From an uncultured Lachnospiraceae bacterium (GTDB taxonomy: Bacteria > Bacillota > Clostridia > Lachnospirales > Lachnospiraceae): a DNA stretch of 44,929 bases. Of the stretch, positions 33,762-42,849 are shown piece by piece. A program made the translations under genes and the position numbers. The DNA lies in assembly GCA_910579085.1 (NCBI GenBank), contig CAJTRU010000029.1, forward strand, positions 1-44,929. The letters run 5' to 3'. The notes beneath the pieces were generated by a model, which was not told the DNA's origin, made no database searches, and saw nothing but the letters and a program-made list of their open reading frames with translations. The number at the start of each line of letters is the position of its first letter. Position 1 is the stretch's first letter.

Positions 33762-35522
33762 ATGACACCGATGAAATGGTTTGGTTCTTTTTTAAAGAAA
33801 TACTGGATACGTATGACAGCGGGGCTTTTGCTTGTAACTATACTTGCAGCCGCCGCATTAGCAGGGCCTTATGTATCTAAACTTATTGTTGATGATGTTA
33901 TTAACGGCGGACAGACAGGACTTCTTGGAAAACTAATTACCATCCTTATAGCACTTGTAATTGTTAAAGGGGTGTGCAGGTTCTTTTCCCAGGTGCTTTT
34001 TGAAACAAGTTCACAGAATGTTCTGTTTAAGATGAGGGAAACGGTTTACCGCAAACTTTTACAAGAAGATTTTGCATTTTATAATAAAAACCGCACAGGT
34101 GACCTTATGAGCCGCCAGACAGGCGATATGGATGCAATACGCCACTTTGTTGCATATGTTATCTATACCGTTTATGAAAATGTGCTTTATTTTATATTTG
34201 CACTTGCAATGATATTTGCTACAAATGCTAAGATGGCACTTTGCATGGTAATAGTGCTTCCACTTACTGCAATGACTACTTATTCACAGGCAAAAAGTGT
34301 AAAACCTGCATTTACAAACTGCCGTAATGCATTTTCCAGCCTTAATACATTTGTGCAGGAGAATATAAGCGGGAACAGGGTAGTAAAAGCATTTGCAAAA
34401 GAAGATTTTGAGATGGAAAAGTTTACAGTTGAAAATGACAGATACCGCGATGCTGAACTTGGTGCTGCTGGCATATGGAAAAAATATGTTCCAATATTTG
34501 AACTTTTCTCAAATGCACTTAATATCATACTTATGATAGTTGGCGGAATAATGGTAGTTGAAAATGAAATGACAATGGGAGACCTTGTTGCAGTAAACGG
34601 GTATCTCTGGATGCTTACTGTGCCATTGCGTATGGCTGGCTGGTGGATTAATGATATACAGAGGTTCACTACATCTGTGGAGAAAATTTATGCTACATAT
34701 AGTGCAGAGCCAGAAGTACAAAAGCCTCTTAATCCTGTGAAAAGGAAGAAACTTGAAGGGGATATTATATTTAATAATGTATCTTATAAGGCAGAGGATG
34801 AAGACATTCTCCATAATATAAACTTTGAGGTAAAGAAAGGCCAGACTATAGGCATAACTGGTACTACAGGTGCTGGCAAGTCTACAATTATTAACCTTTT
34901 ATGCCGTTTCTTTGATGTTACAAATGGTGAAATACTTGTAGACGGGGTTAATGTAAAAGACCTGGATATGTACCAGCTCCGTGAAAATATAGGTATAGCA
35001 ATGCAGGATGTATTCCTTTTTTCAGATACTATTGAGGGAAATATCGCATATGGCAAGCCGGACTGTAGTTTTGAAAAAGTCAAGGAAGTTGCCAAAATGG
35101 CAGATGCTAATATTTTTATTAAAAATATGCCAGATGGCTATGATACCATGATTGGAGAAAGAGGCGTAGGGCTTTCTGGCGGCCAGAAGCAGAGAATTTC
35201 ACTTGCAAGGGCATTGCTTAAAGAGCCTTCAATACTTATTCTGGATGATACAACTTCTGCGGTTGATATGGAAACAGAAAGTTATATACAGCGCCAGCTT
35301 GAAAATATAGACCATTCATGTACAACATTTATTATTGCATACAGGATTTCTTCTATAAGGGATGCAGATAAAATTATTGTACTTGATAATGGGAGGATAG
35401 TTGAGCAGGGCACACATGAAGAACTTGTAGCAAAAAATGGTTATTATTCAACAGTTTATTACCACCAGTACCCTATGGCGGCTGAATTAAAGAGAAGAAG
35501 CGCCAGCCAGGGTGCTGTTTAG
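33762..35522 (+). CDS. ABC transporter, fused permease/ATPase (exporter half 1)
   Basis: This 586-residue exporter half-transporter starts at 33762 (MTPMKWFGSFLKKYW), where AAAAGGAGG lies nine bases upstream; the ORF can be extended by 30 codons without support. Six membrane helices (about residues 20-310) precede the ATPase: Walker A GTTGAGKST, Q-loop AMQDVFLFS, signature LSGGQKQR and Walker B ILILDDTTSAVD. The Walker B glutamate is replaced by aspartate (LDDTT rather than LDEAT) and the H-loop His is Tyr (AYRISSI), suggesting a degenerate catalytic site in this half. It pairs with the next gene as a heterodimer. Confidence 0.93.
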   Translation: MTPMKWFGSFLKKYWIRMTAGLLLVTILAAAALAGPYVSKLIVDDVINGGQTGLLGKLITILIALVIVKGVCRFFSQVLFETSSQNVLFKMRETVYRKLLQEDFAFYNKNRTGDLMSRQTGDMDAIRHFVAYVIYTVYENVLYFIFALAMIFATNAKMALCMVIVLPLTAMTTYSQAKSVKPAFTNCRNAFSSLNTFVQENISGNRVVKAFAKEDFEMEKFTVENDRYRDAELGAAGIWKKYVPIFELFSNALNIILMIVGGIMVVENEMTMGDLVAVNGYLWMLTVPLRMAGWWINDIQRFTTSVEKIYATYSAEPEVQKPLNPVKRKKLEGDIIFNNVSYKAEDEDILHNINFEVKKGQTIGITGTTGAGKSTIINLLCRFFDVTNGEILVDGVNVKDLDMYQLRENIGIAMQDVFLFSDTIEGNIAYGKPDCSFEKVKEVAKMADANIFIKNMPDGYDTMIGERGVGLSGGQKQRISLARALLKEPSILILDDTTSAVDMETESYIQRQLENIDHSCTTFIIAYRISSIRDADKIIVLDNGRIVEQGTHEELVAKNGYYSTVYYHQYPMAAELKRRSASQGAV

Positions 35523-35539
35523 GACAGGAGGTGGCAGTT

Positions 35540-37321
35540 TTGGCAAGAAACCGTTATGATATAGACGAAACTTTAGAAGATAAATTTGACATAAACCAGC
35601 TTAAACGCCTTGCAGGGTATATAAAGCCATATAAGAAAAGAATGGCTATAGTGCTTTTCCTTATGCTTTCTTCATCTGCACTTGGGATGTTTCTGCCTAA
35701 ATTTTTGCAGCTTGAAATGGATGTTTATATTCCTGCAAAAGATAAAGATAAGATTATATTTCTATCTTTGCTTGCAGTAATTATTGTGGTATACTCAGTT
35801 ATAAGCACAAGGATAAAAATAAGTGTAACAACAAGGATAGGGCAGGATATTATACACCAGTTAAGGGAAGATATTTTTAAACATTTACAGGAACTTCCTT
35901 TTAGTTATTATGATGACCGCCCACATGGAAAGATACAGGTACGTGTTGTAAATTATGTTAATAATTTAAGTGACCTTTTATCAAATGGTATATTAAATAC
36001 AATAACTGATTTATGTAACCTGGTTTTTATACTAATATTTATGTTTGTAATGAGCCCAAAACTTACATTAATATGTTTATGCGGGCTTCCAGTGCTTGCA
36101 GTTTATGTTATAATTATTAAACGTAAACAAAGACGTGCATGGCAGATACAAAGCAATAAACAGTCAAACCTTAATGCATATATAGCAGAAAGTATAAATG
36201 GCATACGTGTAACACAGGCATTTGTACGCGAGCAGAGAAATACAGATATATTTAATGATTTAAGCAATATGTACCGCAAGGCATGGCTGCGTGCAGTATA
36301 TTTTAACTTTGCAATGGGGCCAATGGTAGACCTTATATCAACAGTTACTACTGCTTTTATATATGTAGTGGGTGTTTATAGTATTATGGGCGGAAAAAGT
36401 TCTGGAATTGAAATTGGTGTTATATTTGCATTTACAGCTTATATAAGCAGGTTCTGGGCTCCTATAAATACTATAGCAAGTTTTTATAATAGTGTGCTGA
36501 CAGCAGTATCATACCTTGAACGTATATTTGAAACTATTGATGAGCCTGTTCTGGTAAAGGATGAACCTGGTGCTAAAGATATGCCTTCTATAAAGGGTAA
36601 TGTTACTTTTGAGGATGTAACATTCAGTTATGAAGAAGGGGAAGTTATTTTAAAGAACATCAACTTCAAGGTTGAACAGGGACAGTGCATTGCAATAGTA
36701 GGGCCTACAGGTGCTGGCAAAACTACAATAGTAAACCTTTTAAGCAGGTTCTATAATGTAGACAGTGGAAGGGTACTTGTAGACGGGACAGATATATCCA
36801 GGGTACGCCTTAATTCACTGAGAAGGCAGATGGGTGTAATGATGCAGGACAGCTTTATATTTTCAGGTACTATTATGGATAATATACGTTATGGCAACAA
36901 GGATGCTACAGACGAAGAAGTTATCAAAGCAGCAAAAACTGTATGTGCACATGATTTTATAATGAATATGGAAAATGGTTATAATACACAGGTAAATGAA
37001 CGTGGCAGCAGGCTGTCAGCAGGGCAGCGCCAGCTTATTTCATTTGCAAGGGCATTACTTGCCAACCCAGCTATACTTATACTTGATGAGGCAACTTCAA
37101 GCATTGATACAGAAACAGAAATTGTTTTACAAGAAGGGCTTGAAAGGCTTCTTAAAGGAAGGACTTCATTTATTATTGCACACCGTCTTTCTACAATTAA
37201 AAATGCAGACAGGATAATGTATATAGATAAAGGCGGGATGCAGGAATCTGGAAGCCACCAGGAACTCCTGGATAAGAAAGGGCTGTATTATAACTTGTAT
37301 ATGTCACAATACCAGATATAA
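35540..37321 (+). CDS. ABC transporter, fused permease/ATPase (exporter half 2)
   Basis: This 593-residue half-transporter most likely starts with TTG at 35540 (MARNRYDIDE), eight bases after AGGAGG; the GTG at 35531 overlaps that site. The membrane domain is followed by an ATPase with Walker A GPTGAGKTT, Q-loop MMQDSFIFS, signature RLSAGQRQ, Walker B ILILDEATSSID with the catalytic Glu, and AHRLST with the H-loop His. Its signature has Ala in place of Gly (LSAGQ). With the upstream half it would form an asymmetric heterodimer like BmrCD or TM287/288. The export substrate is unknown, likely a drug, lipid or peptide. Confidence 0.93.
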   Translation: MARNRYDIDETLEDKFDINQLKRLAGYIKPYKKRMAIVLFLMLSSSALGMFLPKFLQLEMDVYIPAKDKDKIIFLSLLAVIIVVYSVISTRIKISVTTRIGQDIIHQLREDIFKHLQELPFSYYDDRPHGKIQVRVVNYVNNLSDLLSNGILNTITDLCNLVFILIFMFVMSPKLTLICLCGLPVLAVYVIIIKRKQRRAWQIQSNKQSNLNAYIAESINGIRVTQAFVREQRNTDIFNDLSNMYRKAWLRAVYFNFAMGPMVDLISTVTTAFIYVVGVYSIMGGKSSGIEIGVIFAFTAYISRFWAPINTIASFYNSVLTAVSYLERIFETIDEPVLVKDEPGAKDMPSIKGNVTFEDVTFSYEEGEVILKNINFKVEQGQCIAIVGPTGAGKTTIVNLLSRFYNVDSGRVLVDGTDISRVRLNSLRRQMGVMMQDSFIFSGTIMDNIRYGNKDATDEEVIKAAKTVCAHDFIMNMENGYNTQVNERGSRLSAGQRQLISFARALLANPAILILDEATSSIDTETEIVLQEGLERLLKGRTSFIIAHRLSTIKNADRIMYIDKGGMQESGSHQELLDKKGLYYNLYMSQYQI

Positions 37322-37334
37322 TAATGGAGGAATT

Positions 37335-38039
37335 ATGTATACATTTAAAAGCCGTGTAAGATATAGTGAAACTGATGAAACAGGCTGTCTGGGCCTTGAT
37401 GCAATTATTAACTATTTCCAGGACTGTACAAATTTTGAATCAGAAGACCTGGGGGCTGGCATAGAATTTTTAACTAAAAACCAGATAATGTGGGTCTTAA
37501 GTTCATGGCAGATAACTATTAGTTATTACCCTTCGTTTGGTGAGAGTATAGAAATTGGTACACAGTCATACGGCTATGATAAAATGGTGGGCTTCCGTAA
37601 TTTCCTTATAACAGGGGAGGACGGAAGCACAATTGCCAAGGCAAATTCAAACTGGGTACTTATGGATATGAAAAAGGGCAGGCCTGCTATAATAACACCT
37701 GATATTGGTGAAATATATGGCAGGCATGAACCGCTGGAAATGGATTATGCACCTAAGAAAATTAAATTGTCAGGAGATGGTATTCCAGGTGAAAGTTTTA
37801 TTGTTAAGGAATACCATCTTGATACTAACCACCATGTAAATAATGGACAGTATGTAAGGATGGCAATGTTTGCCATTGGAATAAAAGAAAGAGCAAAAGA
37901 ACTGCGTGTAGAATATAAGAAACAGGCACTTCTTGGCAATAAAATTATCCCTGTTGTATACAGGGATAAAAATATGGCATATGTTTCACTTAATGGTGAA
38001 GATAATAAGGCTTATGCAGTAGTGCAGTTCATTTTCTAA
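37335..38039 (+). CDS. acyl-ACP thioesterase (FatA-like)
   Basis: This 234-residue protein matches bacterial acyl-ACP thioesterases (double hotdog fold), which release free fatty acids from acyl carrier protein. The first hotdog has VRYSETDETGCLGLDAIINYFQD, and the second has the DTNHHVNNGQYV motif with the His and Asn residues of the family. The N-terminal half carries NQIMWVLSSWQITISYYPSFGE, typical of these enzymes. GGAGG lies before the ATG, 14 bases after the exporter stop. Its location beside lipid-type exporters hints at fatty acid release or membrane adjustment, but this is inference. Confidence 0.9.
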   Translation: MYTFKSRVRYSETDETGCLGLDAIINYFQDCTNFESEDLGAGIEFLTKNQIMWVLSSWQITISYYPSFGESIEIGTQSYGYDKMVGFRNFLITGEDGSTIAKANSNWVLMDMKKGRPAIITPDIGEIYGRHEPLEMDYAPKKIKLSGDGIPGESFIVKEYHLDTNHHVNNGQYVRMAMFAIGIKERAKELRVEYKKQALLGNKIIPVVYRDKNMAYVSLNGEDNKAYAVVQFIF

Positions 38040-38052
38040 ACAGGGAATTTTT

Positions 38053-38802
38053 ATGGTTTCAGTTATATTGTCTTTACTTGGACTTGCAAGTACATTATAT
38101 TTCCTGGTTTATATATTGTGGACAGGGAATAATAATTCATTTACTTATTTCTGGCTTCTGTCAGGGATTTTATTAACTGGTGCAGCAATACTGCACTATA
38201 TTATACAGAAGCGCCAGATTATAATTCCTAAACCATTACTGGCGGTTTTTTATGCTGTTACATTTACTGGATGTTTTATACTTGCTGTAACAGAATTTAT
38301 AATTATAGCAAATGGCTTTAAAAAGCCAGAACCTGGTGCAGATTATGTAATTGTACTTGGTGCAAGGGTAAATGGCACTAAAGTTTCAAGAAACCTTAAA
38401 TACCGTCTTGATACTGCACTGGATTATTTAAAAGATAACCCTGGATGTAAGATTGTTGTAACAGGCGGGCAGGGGAAAGGCGAGGACATAACAGAAGGGC
38501 AGGCAATGAAGGATTACCTGGTACAGAATGGTGCAAGCCCTGGAATAATACTTAAAGAAGAAAAATCAGAAAATACAGAAGAAAACCTTAAATACAGTAT
38601 GGATATTATTAAGGACAAATCCGCAAAAGTGGTGCTTATAAGCAATAATTTCCATATTTACAGGGCAAAAAAGATAGCGCTGAAACAAGGGTATAAAAAT
38701 GTATCTGGAGCTGGTGCAAGGACAGTTATCTTTACAGTGCCAAACTGTTATTTACGTGAAGCATTTGCAGTTATAAAATACAAAATATATGGACAGATAT
38801 AA
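38053..38802 (+). CDS. YdcF family membrane protein (DUF218)
   Basis: This 249-residue protein has three membrane helices in its first 95 residues and a DUF218/YdcF domain after them: GADYVIVLGARVNGTKVSRNLKYRLDTAL, KIVVTGGQGKGEDITEGQAMKDYL, KSENTEENLKYSMDII and VVLISNNFHIYRAKKIAL. The family includes SanA and ElyC, linked to envelope integrity, but with no defined reaction. AGGGAA precedes the ATG. It starts 13 bases after the thioesterase stop and its end overlaps the longest possible azlC reading frame; all are in one operon. Confidence 0.88.
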   Translation: MVSVILSLLGLASTLYFLVYILWTGNNNSFTYFWLLSGILLTGAAILHYIIQKRQIIIPKPLLAVFYAVTFTGCFILAVTEFIIIANGFKKPEPGADYVIVLGARVNGTKVSRNLKYRLDTALDYLKDNPGCKIVVTGGQGKGEDITEGQAMKDYLVQNGASPGIILKEEKSENTEENLKYSMDIIKDKSAKVVLISNNFHIYRAKKIALKQGYKNVSGAGARTVIFTVPNCYLREAFAVIKYKIYGQI

Positions 38803-38818
38803 GACTGGGAGTTTTCAA

Positions 38819-39547
38819 ATGAATAATGTAAAAAGGATAAAAAATGTTAAGGATATTAAAAAAGGGTTTCATGATGGTATTCCAATTGCACTTGGATATA
38901 TTTCAGTAAGTTTTACATTTGGAATTATGGGAGTTGCCTCTGGTTTATCCTGGTGGCAGACTTTGTTAATTTCAATGACAAACCTTACATCAGCAGGGCA
39001 GTTTGCAGGGCTTGGGATTATGGTAACAGCAGGAGGGCTTGTTGAAATGGCAATGACGCAGTTTGTTATTAACCTGCGTTATGCACTTATGTCAATATCA
39101 TTATCACAAAAGGCAGACAAAAGCTTTAATATTATATCAAGGCTTTTAGCAGGATTTGGGATTACAGATGAAATTTTTGCAGTAGCTGCAAGCAAAAACA
39201 GGACTATAAGCCAGTATTATATGGCAGGGTTAATTTCAATGCCATATATTGGATGGGCATCAGGTACAGCAGCAGGTGCACTTCTGGGTGAAGTTATACC
39301 AGAGGTTTTAAGTAGTGCATTAGGAATAGCAATATATGGAATGTTTTTAGCAATAATTATCCCACAGGCAAGGGATAACCATAAATGCCTTGTAGTAATA
39401 ATTATTGCTGCAGTGTTAAGCTGCTGTTTTAAATATATTCCATTACTGGATAATGTATCTTCAGGGTTTGTAATAATTATATGTGCAGTTTTAGCGTCTG
39501 TTGCCGGTGCAGTATTATACCCTGTAGAAGAAACGGAGGAAGAATAA
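38819..39547 (+). CDS. azlC: branched-chain amino acid exporter large subunit (AzlC)
   Basis: AzlC with AzlD exports branched-chain amino acids and analogues such as 4-azaleucine. The 242-residue protein starts at 38819 (MNNVKRIKNVKDIKKGF); GGGAG lies seven bases before it. The sequence GIPIALGYISVSFTFGIMG, the SMTNLTSAGQFAGL block and TQFVINLRYALMS are standard. About seven membrane segments follow. Its stop TAA overlaps the azlD start by one base. Confidence 0.92.
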   Translation: MNNVKRIKNVKDIKKGFHDGIPIALGYISVSFTFGIMGVASGLSWWQTLLISMTNLTSAGQFAGLGIMVTAGGLVEMAMTQFVINLRYALMSISLSQKADKSFNIISRLLAGFGITDEIFAVAASKNRTISQYYMAGLISMPYIGWASGTAAGALLGEVIPEVLSSALGIAIYGMFLAIIIPQARDNHKCLVVIIIAAVLSCCFKYIPLLDNVSSGFVIIICAVLASVAGAVLYPVEETEEE

Positions 39548-39864
39548 TGCCAGCAGAAAAGTTTTTTATTTATCTTGCAGTAATGGCAGGTGTTACATAT
39601 CTTATAAGGGCTTTGCCATTTGCATTATGCCAGAATAAAGTTAAAAACAGGTTTATCCAGTCATTTCTTTATTATGTACCATATGCTGTACTCGCTGCAA
39701 TGACATTTCCCGCTGTAATCTATTCTACAGATGGTATTATACCAGGCATTGCAGGGACAGCTACAGGGCTTTTATTTGCATATAACAGGAAAAGCCTGCT
39801 TATGGTTGCAGTAGTATCATGTGCCGCTGCATTTGCGGCAGAAATGTTATTTAAGCTGTTATAA
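39547..39864 (+). CDS. azlD: branched-chain amino acid exporter small subunit (AzlD)
   Basis: AzlD is the small partner of AzlC. The 105-residue protein has about four membrane helices, with VTYLIRALPFALC near the N-terminus and a YYVPYAVLAAMTFPAV core. It starts at the ATG that overlaps the azlC stop (TAATG), a clear sign of translational coupling. It is the last gene of the operon and faces the MCP gene, whose stop lies 22 bases away on the opposite strand. Confidence 0.9.
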   Translation: MPAEKFFIYLAVMAGVTYLIRALPFALCQNKVKNRFIQSFLYYVPYAVLAAMTFPAVIYSTDGIIPGIAGTATGLLFAYNRKSLLMVAVVSCAAAFAAEMLFKLL

Positions 39865-39886
39865 AAACATTTTTTATGCTGCCTTA

Positions 39887-41596
39887 TTATCTTGCCAGAC
39901 TGAATATTTCTATTCTCTTGCCCATTTCTTCAGAAAGTTTATGTAATTTTTGGGTTTTGGCTGAGATGTTTTCAATATCTGAATATACATTTTCAATTTC
40001 TGCTGCAATTTCTGCTACACCAGCAGTGTTTTCTTCTGAAATAGCGGCTGAATTCTGGACAATAGCAACGGTATCCATTCTTATATCTTCAAGCTGCCTT
40101 GCTTTGTCCATAATGTATTCCATTACATCTGCTGTTTTACAAATCCCATCCCTGACATTATGGAAACTTTTTCCTGCATTTATTATATTTTCTTCCTGCC
40201 TGCCAATCATTGTACTTGTTTCCTGCACTCTGTCCAGTGTCTGTGATGAGTGGGAACTTAGATTATTGACAATATCTTTAATTTCACTTGCAGTTAAGCT
40301 GGATTGCTGTGATAACTTCTGTATTTCTGCCGCAACAACAGCAAATCCCTTTCCGTGTTCACCAGCCCGTGAAGCTTCTATACTGGCGTTTAAGGATAAA
40401 AGGTTTGTCTGTGATGCAATATCTGTAATTAACTCTGTAGCTGAGCTGATTTTTGATACAGCTTCATTAGTGAGCCTTGTCTGTTCTGAGAGAAAATGTA
40501 TAGAACCACGTACATCATGTATTACATCGTTCATTTCATTAAACTGTGCCATTGCTTTTTCTGAAGCTTTTTTCATATCTTCAGAAGTGCCATTAAGTTT
40601 TAGGATTTCTTTTCCATTAATCTCAATAATATCACCCATTTGTGTAACATTAGTTCCTGCCTGCACAGCGTCTTCTGCCTGGCTGTGGCTGCTAATAGAT
40701 ATATCCTGTATAGAATTGTTTATCTCATTCATTATATTGTGAATATTATGGGAAATATCTTTCATAGCATCTGATTCTATATATACATCTTTGCTTTTTT
40801 CACGTATTCCGCCAATAATTGATTTTAATTGCCTGCAAAGGCTTTCAATGCTTCTGCCAATCCCGCCAATTTCATCTTTTCTTTTAAGGGTCTGGCTGTC
40901 AACTTCAATATCCAGCCGGCCATTTGAAATATCACTAAGATACTCCATGCTCATTTTAAGTGAACCAGTAATATTACTGGTCATTTTGTATACAAATATG
41001 GAAACAAGAACAATTCCTGCAAATATTATCAATAGTATCTGAAGCCGGATTTTATTAATAATTTTTGAAACAGTATTTTGTGGAGTTCCAAGGAATACCA
41101 TGCCTGCGGGTTCACTCTTACCAGGCTGGCAGAAAGATGTATAATAAACAATATATTTTGTGCCAAGTATTTCAACATTTTTGTTCTGGAAAGTTTTACC
41201 TTCCTTAAGAACAGACTGTATAACTTCTTCCGGTGCTTTAGTACCAGTCTGGCGTTTTCCATTTTCATCCTGTAATGAAGTAAGGATACGGGTATCATTC
41301 CAAAAAATTGATACCTCCAGGCCTGTATTTTCCTTGATATTGTCAACAATATCAAATGCCTGTGAAATATTTAATTCATCACCTTTCCATAATTCACCAT
41401 TTTTATCAAGCTGGTAATCACCTTCATATCCAATTTCAAAAATATCTTTTACCGCAAAAGTTGTGGCTTTCATTCCTACATACGCCTCATCATAAATACC
41501 ATTTGCAATTCTGTCTGCTGAAACAAAGAACAGGCTTATTCCAACCAGTATTAATGGTATTAATGAAAAAGTAAGAATTTTAGCTTTGAGTTTCAT
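39887..41596 (-). CDS. methyl-accepting chemotaxis protein with single-Cache sensor
   Basis: This 569-residue receptor has an N-terminal membrane helix (about residues 5-28), an extracellular sensor region to about residue 185 with KTFQNKNVEILGTKYIVYYTS and AGMVFLGTPQ, typical of sCache_3-type domains, a second helix (about 188-208), a HAMP domain, then the long coiled-coil signalling domain with hairpin tip EASRAGEHGKGFAVVAAEIQKL that binds CheA and CheW. AGGGAA precedes the ATG. No other chemotaxis gene is near, so it works with a pathway elsewhere in the genome. The ligand is unknown. Confidence 0.93.
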   Translation of the reverse strand: MKLKAKILTFSLIPLILVGISLFFVSADRIANGIYDEAYVGMKATTFAVKDIFEIGYEGDYQLDKNGELWKGDELNISQAFDIVDNIKENTGLEVSIFWNDTRILTSLQDENGKRQTGTKAPEEVIQSVLKEGKTFQNKNVEILGTKYIVYYTSFCQPGKSEPAGMVFLGTPQNTVSKIINKIRLQILLIIFAGIVLVSIFVYKMTSNITGSLKMSMEYLSDISNGRLDIEVDSQTLKRKDEIGGIGRSIESLCRQLKSIIGGIREKSKDVYIESDAMKDISHNIHNIMNEINNSIQDISISSHSQAEDAVQAGTNVTQMGDIIEINGKEILKLNGTSEDMKKASEKAMAQFNEMNDVIHDVRGSIHFLSEQTRLTNEAVSKISSATELITDIASQTNLLSLNASIEASRAGEHGKGFAVVAAEIQKLSQQSSLTASEIKDIVNNLSSHSSQTLDRVQETSTMIGRQEENIINAGKSFHNVRDGICKTADVMEYIMDKARQLEDIRMDTVAIVQNSAAISEENTAGVAEIAAEIENVYSDIENISAKTQKLHKLSEEMGKRIEIFSLAR

Positions 41597-41768
41597 TTTT
41601 TATTTTCCCTTCTTTTATATATTATACTGTAAATATTGCAGCAAATATCATTATACATGCTTTATAATTTTATGGGATTTTCTTTCTACGCAAAAGCATA
41701 TTGAATTATTACAATATTTTTATAAAAGTATAATACTGGAAAAAAGGGTTAAAAATAGTGCAAGTATT

Positions 41769-42500
41769 TTAATAATAATCTGAAAAAAAAGACAAATATT
41801 CTTTTTTCACAACAGCAGCGCGTTTCTGGCTTACTGGTATATTTTTACCACTTTCCATTATAACGTTATTTTTTGCTAATTTTCTTATATATTTTAAATT
41901 AATAATAAAAGATTTGTGTACTTGTATAAACATAGGGTCTTCTATTAATTCAGAGATTTCTTCTTCAAATGATTTTCTTATAAATATACTTTTAATAATC
42001 TTGCTATTAGTTAAATGTGCTTCTAGTGTCCTTGAAGAATTCTCAATATATTCTATTTGGGAATAAGGAATTTGAACAAGCCCTTCCCTGGTTTTTATAA
42101 GGAATGATGCTTCTTTGCCAGCATTTTTATAAGAGAGGGCATAATCCAGCGCTTCAAAAATCCTGTTTTCATTTACTGGTTTTAAAATATACCTGACTGC
42201 ATGTAAGTCGTAAGCTTCAAGTGCATAATCACCTGAACATGTGGTATATATAATTATATTATCAGCACTGCTTTTGCGTATCTGCTGGCCAATGTCAATT
42301 CCATCTTTTCCAGACATAATTATATCTAATATGTATATGTCTGCCAGTTCATTTTTTTGGATATTATTGTATAATTGGGATGCATTTGAAAACTTTTCTA
42401 CTTCAAAGTCAATATTTGGATAAAATTTTTTATATTTTAATAAGATTTTCTCTATTTTTAGCAAATCTTCAATGCTGTCATCACAGATTACTATTTTCAT
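41769..42500 (-). CDS. LytTR-family response regulator
   Basis: This 243-residue regulator starts at 42500 (MKIVICDDSIEDLL), five bases after a GGGGAAA site; the longer 42566 start lacks one. The receiver domain has the acidic pair D7/D8, phospho-acceptor D59 (IYILDIIMSGKDG) and a Lys in the usual place near ILKPVNE. The C-terminal LytTR DNA-binding domain (about 140-243) includes IEYIENSSRTLEAHL and FIQVHKSFIINLKYI. LytTR regulators with HPK10 kinases often control peptide signalling or bacteriocin genes. The partner kinase lies just upstream on the same strand. Confidence 0.92.
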   Translation of the reverse strand: MKIVICDDSIEDLLKIEKILLKYKKFYPNIDFEVEKFSNASQLYNNIQKNELADIYILDIIMSGKDGIDIGQQIRKSSADNIIIYTTCSGDYALEAYDLHAVRYILKPVNENRIFEALDYALSYKNAGKEASFLIKTREGLVQIPYSQIEYIENSSRTLEAHLTNSKIIKSIFIRKSFEEEISELIEDPMFIQVHKSFIINLKYIRKLAKNNVIMESGKNIPVSQKRAAVVKKEYLSFFSDYY

Positions 42501-42849
42501 ATACGTTTCCCCAGAGGTTACTATTTGTGTTATGTGTTTGTCATGTGTTATATAAAATTTTAACATAAAGTATTATGAATTGCAAATATAACTAAGGAAT
42601 GGTTTTATGTAGAAGTAGTATAAATTGCAATAAATATTTTAGCTGTATTTTTGCAGACAGACAGGCATAAAACCAAGGGTCAGAGTTTTATGCCTGTTTA
42701 ACCTGTCTGTTTAGGGTTTGGTATCCGCAGCAAGTATTATTATAATGCTGTGGATGTGCTTAACTACTTCAGATTCGGAAGTAAAGCCAGCCACTTAATT
42801 ATACGCTGTATTTTAAAAGTTTTTTAATCTGTTTTTGCACAAAACACCT
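42501..42849. other. 349-base gap between sensor kinase and LytTR regulator with structured core
   Basis: No ORF with a ribosome site was found here on either strand, and no peptide-pheromone precursor is visible. The centre (about 42655-42815) folds into three hairpins. One has a 12-pair perfect stem (CAGGCATAAAAC and complement, about 42662-42698). A second pairs ATCCGCAGCA with TGCTGTGGAT (about 42723-42755). A third has stems GTGG/CCAC, GCTT/AAGC and ACTTC/GAAGT (about 42751-42794). The second and third share GTGGAT bases, so they exclude each other. Orientation is unknown. Confidence 0.5.

Noticed and set aside
39862..39878. AT-only hairpin between azlD and the chemotaxis receptor gene as terminator
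   Set aside because: The stem has only A-T pairs with a three-base loop, too weak to call.
39876..40742. 288-codon plus-strand open frame
   Set aside because: It is fully antisense to the well-supported chemotaxis receptor gene, lacks a good ribosome site and has no recognisable domain.
42721..42800. Minus-strand resemblance to the 5S rRNA loop (CCGAA, GAAGT, TTAAGC)
   Set aside because: The resemblance covers about 20 bases with extra insertions; the flanks do not form the 5S helices, and the bases pair better as local hairpins.
42501..42849. AgrD-like peptide pheromone gene between the kinase and regulator
   Set aside because: Only very short frames (for example nine codons) without a ribosome site were found on the minus strand.
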